Of a stretch of DNA of 64,000 bases, positions 56,601-64,000 are shown one piece after another. A program made the position numbers and the translations under genes. The notes below the pieces were generated by a model. It was not told the origin of the DNA, did no database searches, and saw only the letters and a list, made by a program, of their open reading frames with translations. Each line of letters opens with the position of its first letter. The stretch's first letter is position 1. The stretch is taken from assembly GCA_037957365.1 (NCBI GenBank), contig JARHVA010004228.1:1459501-1523500 (forward strand), written 5' to 3'. The DNA comes from Torreya grandis. Its lineage: Eukaryota; Streptophyta; Pinopsida; Cupressales; Taxaceae.

Positions 56601-57480
56601 ATACAATGTTTTGGAAAGAATTACAACCTATAAATCAAGCTTTGAGGTATATCCCATTGACTTAGATAGGTAGATCTAATCCATTGAGCTTGTATAGATG
56701 GAATGTATATAGTTATGATGTATGGACCACTCCATATTGCATAAAAATTTATATGCTTACCTAGTTTGGCTCTTTCATCATCCCATTTCAAAACCATGTC
56801 TCCTTCAATGAAGATCCTGTTAGATGATTTTTTTGTCAAAAGTTCTCTTTGTTTGAGCCTGATTCACTTCCAAAACTTATATTGAATGGTTTTTGACTTT
56901 TTCTAGCTCCATGAGTTCTACCAATCACATGGTCATTTCATAATTTTCAATCAATTCCAATTGATGATTGGGTTTTAGATATGGTAACTCAAGTGACATT
57001 AGAATTCTATCTTCCATTCCATAAACTAACATGAATGGATAATTTCCAATGCATCTCTTGGAAGTGATCCTCTTATCCAAAGGTGTTGATTTCAACTTAG
57101 TGTGCCACATATTTTGGTTATCCTCCATTGTCCTTTTGATAATCCTTATGAGATTTTTTTTTGTATATTCAGCCAATCCATTACCTTACAAGTAATAATT
57201 ATATGAGGTATTTAGGTATACATTATGCCTTATCACCCATTCACTTACCTAAATGCCCACAAAATCTTTGGCATTGTCTGAGACAATGGTGTAAGGAACA
57301 CCAAATCTAGTGATAATGTCATCCATGAAATCCAAGATAGATGCTTTTGTAGCATCTTTCAATGCAAATGATTTAGTCCATCTAGTGAAATAATTAGTTA
57401 CTATAAGGACCCATTTACAACCTGCACTTGATGGTGGATTGATCATGCTAAAAAAATCCAATTCCTACTGAGTAAATGGC
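56601..57480 (-). pseudogene. Gypsy-E integrase core and C-terminal domain
   Basis: The core reads MDFFSMINPPSSAGCKWVLI, VTNYFTRWTKSFALKDATKA and GVPYTIVSDNAKDFVGI (57461-57249), then after a stop GNGLAEYTKKNLIRIIKR (about 57185-57130). This keeps D, D and E of the DDE triad. IGNYPFMLVYGMEDRI follows. The C-terminal part is GDMVLKWDDERAKLGKHINF and YAIWSGPYIITIYIPSIQAQ, with an end near 56621. The similarity in order and wording to Gypsy-A integrase (VDFISMINP; VLKWDEDR; WSGPYVI) shows the two are one family. Frames are interrupted at several points. Confidence 0.85.
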
Positions 57481-57800
57481 TGGTTGGATTGGATTAGTTT
57501 GAGAGGGAGAGATATTAATCTTTACTTGCTTATAAAGTAGGCAAATTTATCATAGTTCCATACCCATTTATTCACATCTTTGAATAGGTTAGTCCAATAG
57601 CAACTTACCCTCATTATTTTAATGGTAATGGTTCTTCTAGAGAAATGGCCATGTGATGAGCCATCATGAAACTCCTTGAGCACCTTGGGAATTTGATCAT
57701 GTTTGGTGCACCTCAACACAAACCATTAATATATTTTTTAAACAATATCCCATTAATAATAACATAAGGAATATATTGGAGTCTAAAGTACCTCTTTTTG
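57481..57800 (-). pseudogene. Gypsy-E integrase zinc-binding segment
   Basis: It reads VLRCTKHDQIPKVLKEFHDG, SSHGHFSRRTITIKIMRVSC, YWTNLFKDVNKWVWNYDKFA. The two histidines (FHDG, HGHFS) are present, but the C..C pair is degraded ('VWNYDKFA' replaces 'V..C..C'). Confidence 0.75.
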
Positions 57801-57955
57801 GAATGTTGGAGCTCATGTGGGTATTTTTCAATTTACAGTAAGATAGTCATGTCACTGATCTAGATATTGATAAGATGTGGAGTGGCTGGTTTGAATGCCT
57901 ATTAAATGTATACTACATCAAATACTACATCAATAATCATTATATCAGAATTAAG

Positions 57956-58432
57956 CTATTCACATAATCCCTTTCCTCTTACGATCTTAGTTATTTTTAT
58001 GTTCACATCATATTCCATGACTTTTGTGATCGAACCCGCTCTCTTCTCATTTATTTCTTGACTTAATAGGAACTCCTTGATGCTTTGGTGACTAACAATC
58101 AGATGAATTTTATTATTGGAGAGCATAATCCTAAACTTTTTGATAGATTTTATTACTGTATATACTTGATTCTTAATAAAATTATACTTTTCCTTGTAAT
58201 CCTTCAAGGACTAACTAAAAAAGGATATAGACAACTCAAAATGTTCTTCAAGTTAGGTCAAAATAGATGATATGCTACCTTCCCCTCCAAAATCATAGAG
58301 AATGAAATCATTTTCATAGTTAGGGTTGACAAGGGTAAGAGTTTGAGAAATAGCCTGCTTGATGGCTTCAAAACTATCATTTCCTTCCATTATCTAGTTA
58401 AAACTAACCCCCTTCTTAAGCATGGTATTAAG
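57956..58432 (-). pseudogene. Gypsy-E RT tail and RNase H
   Basis: From the right edge it reads MLKKGVSFNW, NDSFEAIKQAISQTLTLVNP, ILYDFGGEGSISSILT, then YNFIKNQVYTVIKSIKKFRI, MLSNNKIHLIVSHQSIKEFL, LSQEINEKRAGSITKVMEYD and KITKIVRGKGLCE. This is the thumb end of gypsy reverse transcriptase followed by its RNase H. The remaining upstream part of Gypsy-E is displaced beyond the chromovirus inserted at 58433 and lies outside the window. Confidence 0.8.
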
Positions 58433-59092
58433 TGTGATCTAGGAATTTATCTCAAGAGAGGATGGTTAGTATCATGTTAGTTCTAAAATGAAAACAAAAG
58501 GAAAGAAACACACTAACTAGCATAACATCTCTAGGCCTAGACACTAAAGAGAGATTAGTTAACAAATGTGAATAAAACACACAACTAAAATGTAAAAGAA
58601 ACCCTACTTTACCTTCCTTGGATGCTCTAAAATTCTTGTTTTAGTGGCTTGCTTAGTTTTTGCTCATGAAATCCTCATCAATGGAAGCTTGGCTACCTCC
58701 ATCTCTCCTTGGCACCTTGTGGCTTTGGATTAGCTTGGCTTGGAATCAATTTGGCATGGTAACACTATGTAATGAAATTACTTTAACAATAAAGTAGAAT
58801 AGCATAGATACATCCAAATATGACTGAAATATATTAGAATATATGATAATAGACAAGCGACTTCGAGGGGGAAACCTCCACAAGCTTCAATAAGAGCAGA
58901 ATTCATAATATGATGTTAAACAATTACCCTCTACCTCTTATATATAGTCTATCTAGGCCATGGTTACTCCATAGGCTGACCTAATAACCAAATGAATACA
59001 TAGAGAAATGTGATATAACATCAAAGAGGTATAAGTAATCCATAATTCAGCTATTCCTATCCTCATACATGTGATAGGTTAGGGATGTAGCA
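58433..59092 (-). repeat. Chromovirus G 3' LTR (660 bp)
   Basis: It begins TGTGATCTAGGAATTT and ends GGGATGTAGCA on the plus strand. A minus-strand TATA box (CTATATATAAGAGG) lies near 58938-58951. The polypurine tract GAAGGGGAAAGGCA (minus sense, about 59093-59106) adjoins it. Confidence 0.75.
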
Positions 59093-59099
59093 TGCCTTT

Positions 59100-59342
59100 C
59101 CCCTTCAAACCAACATTGTCCTCAATGTTGAACAACTCTAGATGTTATTGTAAAAAATCTTCACCTTCCCAAGTTGCATCTTCACTACTTAGGTTATTCC
59201 ACTTGATCAGATATTCCCTAATCTCTCTAGTTCTCAACCTCTTAGTATGAGTTTGGAGGATCTTCTCTAGTTCCAAAATGACTCGTCCTTCTTCATCTAG
59301 TTCTGGGAGTTCTACCTGGGCTGAAACTGTCTGTCCAGTGAC
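59100..59342 (-). pseudogene. Chromovirus G chromodomain
   Basis: The minus-strand frame reads VELPELDEEGRVILELEKIL, QTHTKRLRTREIREYLIKWN, NLSSEDATWEGEDFLQ, a stop, then HLELFNIEDNVGLKG. 'EYLIKW.NL..EDATWE.E..L' is the chromodomain consensus. Aromatic residues Y, W and W are present. Only one stop occurs (near 59130), so it is well preserved. The frame runs straight into the TSD of Copia-F2 copy 2 at 59342 and resumes at 63755. Confidence 0.85.
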
Positions 59343-60494
59343 TATTAAGCATAGGATATACTAAGAGGGGGGGTGAATCAATATATCATATATCTTATAA
59401 AACTTTCCCTTAACCAAAATCTACATAATCAAATATTCAAGATATGCAATAAAACTCAAACAATAAACACCACACAAGATAGAGAGAGACACCAGATACA
59501 ACATGGAAACCCAATGTGGGAAAAACCACAGAGAATAATCTCAAGTATATGAATGAACACCAACCTAAACAATATTTGCAAGCACGAACTTTTAGGAGTG
59601 CCAACCCCTTTGCTGAGCACCGACCCAACAACTATTCATGAGCACCAACCCACAGGAGCACCAACCCCTTTGCCGAGAACCAACCCAGCAACAATTCGTG
59701 AGCACCAACCCACAAGAGCACCAACCCCTTTACCGAGCACCAACCCAAAAATAATTTGTGAGCACCAACCCATAAGAGTACCAACCCCTTTATGTATACC
59801 ACACACCTATCTCTCAATGTTGCTATCTCAACAAATGATAGTTCAATACAACATCTCTTTCCTCTCTCTCACCTTTTCTCTTCTAAGCTATATATAACAA
59901 ATATAAATCATATTCTTCTCTCTCAAATGCTCTTCTAAGCTAGATATTACAATATCAAATCAACCTCTATCTCTCATATTAAAAATGGCTTCTCAAGCCC
60001 TTATTTATAGCTTTCCAAATGACCTTTGGCCTTCCCCCTTGTTGACCCTTCAATCCTCATGGAAAATGGTGCCAATCTTGTATGACCCTTCATATCCTTG
60101 CCTTTGAAAAGTCATGTGGTGACCCTTCATGAGCAAAAACCTCCTTCCCTCTTTTGTCCTTATTTTGGTGACTTTTCATATTCCTCAAAGTGTCCCTTCA
60201 TGAGAAATTGCGCCCTTCCTCTTTTGTCTTCACTTGGTGACTCTTGGAATTCCCCAAGATGACTCTTCATGGGAAAATGCATCCCATTCTTATTTTGTCT
60301 TTACCCCATGGCTCTTTGACTTCTCCATGGGCCCTTCTTTTGTTTCATATGCAACCAAAAATATATTCATTAATATTAAATAAATATTAACTCACATTAG
60401 CCAAGATATATCTATTACAAACAACATTAAATGCAATGGGGCCTTTATCACCAATAATGCTAGACCTTTGACATCAATGACAATATCTCCAACA
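59343..60494 (-). repeat. Copia-F2 copy 2, 3' LTR (1152 bp)
   Basis: It starts TATTAAGCATAGG (TG changed to TA) and ends TATCTCCAACA. It carries only four 60-bp units (59555-59792), the fewest of the four F2 LTRs. Confidence 0.9.
59555..59792 (-). repeat. 60-bp LTR minisatellite, four units
   Basis: Four units with the GAGCACCAACCC phrases seen in copy 1. The 60-bp length difference between this LTR and its partner equals one unit. Confidence 0.9.
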
Positions 60495-60507
60495 ATCTCC
60501 CCCTTTG
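60495..60507 (-). other. Copia-F2 copy 2 polypurine tract
   Basis: The minus strand reads CAAAGGGGGAGAT at the inner edge of the 3' LTR, identical to copy 1. Confidence 0.85.
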
Positions 60508-60768
60508 TCATTGATGGCAACCTTAATCCTAAAACTGCCACATCCTGTCACATGCACATACTGTCATATGAAAACATACAATAACTCCCCCTTATTGTAG
60601 TAACCTATATCTGTTCCTTGTACCTATTTTCGCACCTATACCTGTACATGTTATTCTCCCCCTTTGACATCAATGTCAAAGTGCCTACTTGGAGCTAACA
60701 CTTAGCTCCCCCTCAATTGATGCTGATCATCAATGGCAAGAAGTAAAATAAATTACTCCTAACTCCTC

Positions 60769-61145
60769 TTATAGATCTTTGAATGTGTCCTTTGATTGTG
60801 CCTTTGAGAAGATATCTAATAATGCATATGAATCTTTACCTGTCCTTTGAGAATCTACAATCAACTCATTTGAATATTTTCTTCTAACCTCACAAACTTT
60901 TGCATGAAACTCTAATGTATATCCTTGATCACATATTTGACTAACACTCAATAGATTATGCTTAATACCTTTTTCATACAAAACATTCTTAGTCTTGGTT
61001 TTATCATAATCCAAACTCAAAGTACCTTTTCCAGCTATCCTAGTAGTGGTTTTATTTTTGAATCTCACTATGCCACCATTGATCTACTTTACTCTTATCT
61101 CCTGTCATATGCCTCGAACATCCACTATCAACGAACCATGGCTGA
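60769..61145 (-). pseudogene. Copia-F2 copy 2 aspartic protease
   Basis: The active site reads PWFVDSGCSRHMTGDKSK (about 61137-61085), the full copia consensus. After a one-base frameshift come VRFKNKTTTRIAGKGTLSLD, TKNVLYEKGIKHNLLSVSQI and CDQGYTLEFHAKVCEV, ending at 60769. In copia elements this LLSVSQ..D.GY segment links protease to the pre-integrase domain. Here the frame stops soon after (KDSYALLDIF), and the HHCC motif and everything downstream are absent. Protease alone would let the element process gag. Confidence 0.8.
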
Positions 61146-61576
61146 TCTTTATTTCTTACATGCAAATTTGTTTGCACCAACATAGAACCTTTAGGTTGTT
61201 TCTTCTACCATGAACATTTTTAAACCTTCTTCTTGATGAATCGAGCTTTGAAACTCTAATCCTTATTCATTAAATCTGCATGAGTATTCTTTTCCTTCTT
61301 TCTGAAATTGTTAGCTCCTTTTCAATATTATAATTTCTTATGACCATAATCATTTGAAACACTGCATATGTAAGAATAATTCTAATAGCCTCAAACCATA
61401 ATACTATTACAAAATTTTCTTCAAAAATCTATTCCCTCAAAAGATATAGAAATTAATCTGCCAACTCAACTTCTTGTCATGCAACATAGCCAAGACCCAA
61501 TAGCATCCACCATGCTTCAATTTTTCTTAAAAGTGTCTCCTTGAAGCCTAGAAGAGACACCCCACACAAAAGGGTC

Positions 61577-62473
61577 CTAGAAACAAATCTTAGGATATTC
61601 CCACATCTCCTCTATTTCTTCCTTGATCTTCTTATGTTTTTCTTTTAGAATCCATTTAAGCATGTCTAGCCTTTTTGACTTACTAACCTTATCATTTATG
61701 ATGTTTTTAATCTTCTCAACTTTTGCAACTATCTTATCTTGACAAAGCTTATGCTCAAATGTAACAAGAGATTCTGCACAATCCTTCTTATCTGATTCTT
61801 TATCTACTATATCAAGTAATTCATTTTCACTTTTAAACTCAACCTGATCAACGTTTACTATTTTAGGTCTCCAAACTTGAATTTGTCTTTTCTCATATTT
61901 TCTAGGGGCTCTATATCCTTTGACATACCTTGAGTATCTCTTTACTTTTTTTTGACATAATTTAGCAATATGGCCAACCTCATGACAACAAAAGCAAACA
62001 ATATTTCTCATACCTTTTTCTTGAATGTGACTGAGATCTCCCTTTGACTGATTCCTGCTCCTCATATAGTCTCTTGCCCTATGACCAACATGATGACAAA
62101 CAAAACAATGCCCATGAAAAGAATTTGAAAACTTAAAAGCATTGGGCTGCCTAATTAACTTCTTTGATTTGCCTTCAAAACCTACATCCTTCTTTCCTTG
62201 GACCAATATTTCATGATCTTTCTCAACCTTGATTATAAGCTTCTCATGATTATCCTTTAAAGAATCTAACTCATCCTTTAACTAATTACACTCTTCTTCT
62301 TTTGAATTTAAAATTGAATTTGTAACCTCTAACTGATTCTTAAGATCCTAAATAAATATCTTATTTTTGTTTACTTCTATATCCAACTTAGAATCCAAGA
62401 TACACACATGTTCCTTAAGAGCCTCAACCACAGATTTCAACTCTTGATTCTCATTCTTTAGCTGCTTGGCCAT
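61577..62473 (-). pseudogene. Copia-F2 copy 2 gag with two zinc knuckles
   Basis: It starts at ATG 62473 (MAKQLKNENQELK), with a coiled coil broken by stops near 62350 and 62285. The frame is then open for 209 codons (62206-61577). The knuckles are CFVCHHVGHRARDY (last cysteine changed to tyrosine) and CFCCHEVGHIAKLC (complete). A basic segment (KRYSRYVKGYRAPRKYEKRQ) and a long acidic helical tail follow (DKESDKKDCAESLVTFEHKL to EEIEEMWEYPKICF). The tail is one frame here but broken in copy 1, which supports its being real coding sequence. No UBN2 capsid domain. Confidence 0.8.
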
Positions 62474-62528
62474 CTTATGCTTTTCTTTGATCTACCTTCA
62501 AGCTGTTAAACCCTTTCTGAAGGAACCT

Positions 62529-62540
62529 GCTCTAATACCA
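62529..62540 (-). other. Copia-F2 copy 2 primer binding site
   Basis: The minus strand reads TGGTATTAGAGC, one change from the initiator-tRNA-Met site found in copy 1. Confidence 0.9.
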
Positions 62541-62542
62541 AT

Positions 62543-63754
62543 TTTTAAGCATGGGATATACTGAGAGGGGGGGTGATTCAATATATCATATATCTTATAA
62601 AACTTTACCTTAAACAAAATCCACTTAATCAAACATTCAAGATATGCAATAAAACTCAAACAATAAACACCACACAAGATAGAGAGAGACACCAGATATA
62701 ACGTGGAAACGCAATGTGGGAAAAACCATGGAGAACAATCTCAAGTATATGAATGAGCACCAACCCAAACAATATTCTCAAGCACCAACTTGTAGGAGCA
62801 CCAACCCCTTTGCTGAGCACCGACCCAACAACTATTCATAAGCACCAACTCACAAGAGCACCAACCCCTTTATCGAGCACCAACCCAGCAATAATTCATG
62901 AGCACCAACCCATAGGAGCACTAACCCCTTTGCCAAGCACCAACCCAACAATAATTCATGAGCACCAACCCATAGGGGCACCAACCCCTTTGTCGAGCAC
63001 CAACCCAGTAGCAATTTGTGAGCACCAACCCAAAGGAGCACCAACCCCTTTGTGTATACCACACACCTATCTCTCAATGTTGCTATCTCAACAAATGATA
63101 GTTTAATACAACATATATTTCCTCTCTCTCACCTTTGCTCTTCTAAGATAGATATAACAAATACAAATCATATTGTTCTCTCTCAAATGCTCTTCTAAGC
63201 TAGATATTACAATATCAAATCAACCTCTATCTCTCATATTACAAATGGCTTCTCAAGCCTTTATTTATAGCTTTCCAAATGACCTTTGGCCTTCCCCCTT
63301 TGTGACCCTTCAATCCTCATTGAAAATGGTGCCAAACTTGTATGACCCTTCATATCCTTGCCTTTGAAAAGTCATGTGGTGACCCTTCATGAGTAAAAAC
63401 ATCCTTCCCTCTTTTGTCCTTATCTTGGTGACTTTTTGTATTCCTCAAAGTGTCCCTTCATGAGAAATTTTGCCCTTACTCTTTTGTCTTCACTTGGTGA
63501 CTCTTGGAATTCTCCAAGATGACTCTTCATGGGAAAATGCATCCCATCCTTCTTTTGTCTTTACCCCGTGGCTCTTTGACTTCTCCATGGGCCCTTCTTT
63601 TGTCTCATATGCAACCAAAAATATATTCGTTAATATTAAATAAATATTAACTCATATTAGCCAAGATACATCTATTACAAGCAACATTAAATGCAATGGG
63701 GCATTTATCACCAATAATGCTAGACCTTTGACATCAATGACAATATTTCCAACA
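62543..63754 (-). repeat. Copia-F2 copy 2, 5' LTR (1212 bp)
   Basis: It ends TATTTCCAACA. A sense-strand TATA box lies near 63260 (CTATAAATAAAGG). It contains five 60-bp units at 62755-63053. Confidence 0.9.
62755..63053 (-). repeat. 60-bp LTR minisatellite, five units
   Basis: Five near-identical 60-bp units downstream of the TATA box in sense direction, so the array would be part of the transcript leader. Confidence 0.9.
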
Positions 63755-64000
63755 ATGACCTTCTTCAAACATGAAATACTGGGTGTATGTGAGATGAATG
63801 AGGTAACTCAAGCTTATAAGCCACACTTCCAATTTCTCTAGAACTTGATAAGGGCCATAATACTTAGGAGCAAGTTTGTTGTCCTTTTTCTATTACTTCA
63901 AGGACATCTGCTTATAAGGCTGCAAACAAATAAATACCTAGTCACCCACCTCAAAATTTCTCTCACTACGGTGTTGATCTTCTTGTTGCTTCATCCTATT
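63755..64000 (-). pseudogene. Chromovirus G integrase C-terminal domain
   Basis: The minus-strand frame from the window edge reads NRMKQQEDQHRSERNFEVGD, a stop, VFICLQPYKQMSLK, two stops, then KKDNKLAPKYYGPYQVLEKL and, after a frameshift, HPVFHV-like sequence. This is the 'R.K..AD..R.....VGD.V.L.LQPY......' and 'KL.P.YYGPY.V......VAY.L.LP....IHPVFHVS.L' pattern of chromovirus integrase. It joins directly to the chromodomain at 59342 when the intervening copia element is removed. Confidence 0.85.

Larger units (their letters stand above)
59343..63754 (-). mobile_element. Copia-F2 copy 2: pol-less gag-protease element
   Basis: LTRs at 59343-60494 and 62543-63754 flank a 2048-bp interior. The flanks GTGAC (59338-59342) and ATGAC (63755-63759) are a target duplication with one change. 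Primer site, truncated gag and intact-looking protease motif, polypurine tract and the absence of integrase, reverse transcriptase and RNase H are all as in copy 1 at 17862-22546, so the deletion came before both insertions. It divides chromovirus G between the integrase C-terminus and chromodomain. Confidence 0.95.
58433..64000 (-). mobile_element. Chromovirus G (partial), inserted in Gypsy-E
   Basis: The left part is a 3' LTR (58433-59092). It is followed, inward, by a polypurine tract, a chromodomain (59100-59342) and, after removal of Copia-F2 copy 2, the integrase C-terminal domain (63755-64000). The element continues past the right edge of the window. The left flank TTAAG (58428-58432) is the expected target duplication, which cannot be checked here. 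A chromodomain fused to integrase defines chromoviruses among Ty3/gypsy elements and is thought to guide insertion into marked chromatin. Confidence 0.85.

Overview
This window looks like intergenic chromosomal DNA from a seed plant with a large, repeat-rich genome. A conifer or other gymnosperm is my guess, not something the sequence proves. It is AT-rich. Almost everything recognisable is plant Ty1/copia or Ty3/gypsy LTR retrotransposon sequence: initiator-tRNA-Met primer sites, UBN2-type gag, CCHC knuckles, Tat-like gypsy pol and a chromodomain. I found no host protein gene and no intact functional tRNA or rRNA gene. Every retroelement reading frame carries stops, frameshifts or deletions. 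I name the elements A to G here for reference only. || Layout. (1) Gypsy-B, minus strand and very decayed, is the oldest layer on the left. Its gag lies at 27.7-30.1 kb, its protease at about 5.0 kb and its integrase tail at about 1.1 kb. It was split by three later insertions: a small Copia-C (about 1699-4458), a solo LTR (5745-7556, target duplication GTTAG) and Gypsy-A. (2) Gypsy-A (7916-27676, plus strand, LTRs about 2.5 kb, target duplication ATTAC) has the order gag, protease, RNase H, reverse transcriptase, RNase H, integrase. It carries two insertions: Copia-F1a (13482-17369, duplication AAATA) and the minus-strand, pol-less Copia-F2 copy 1 (17862-22546, duplication TCATT). (3) 30.1-33.2 kb is mostly unrecognisable, apart from a 225-bp inverted-repeat element at 32257. 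(4) Gypsy-D (minus, about 33.2-43.1 kb) is interrupted by Copia-F1b (38124-42247, duplication ATTAT). (5) 43.9-45.1 kb is a probable LTR with unusually strong hairpins and GACGTCGG motifs. (6) 45-55 kb holds two long, decayed minus-strand coding remnants I cannot name. (7) 55.3-58.4 kb is Gypsy-E (minus), with hairpin-bearing tandem repeats beyond its integrase. (8) From 58433 to the right edge is chromovirus G (minus). Its chromodomain was separated from its integrase by Copia-F2 copy 2 (59343-63754). || The nesting gives a relative order of events that exact 5-bp target duplications confirm for A, F1a, F1b, F2 copy 1 and the solo LTR. The most unusual signals are the following: a tRNA-Arg-like sequence just upstream of Gypsy-A's 3' LTR; a 47-bp hairpin array in the solo LTR; GACGTCGG clusters in the F1 LTRs and in the space where pol is missing; a 60-bp repeat of changing copy number in the F2 LTRs; a compact three-way-junction fold at 44043; and an RNase H domain upstream of reverse transcriptase in two separate gypsy elements. 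I did not find a convincing new host system.
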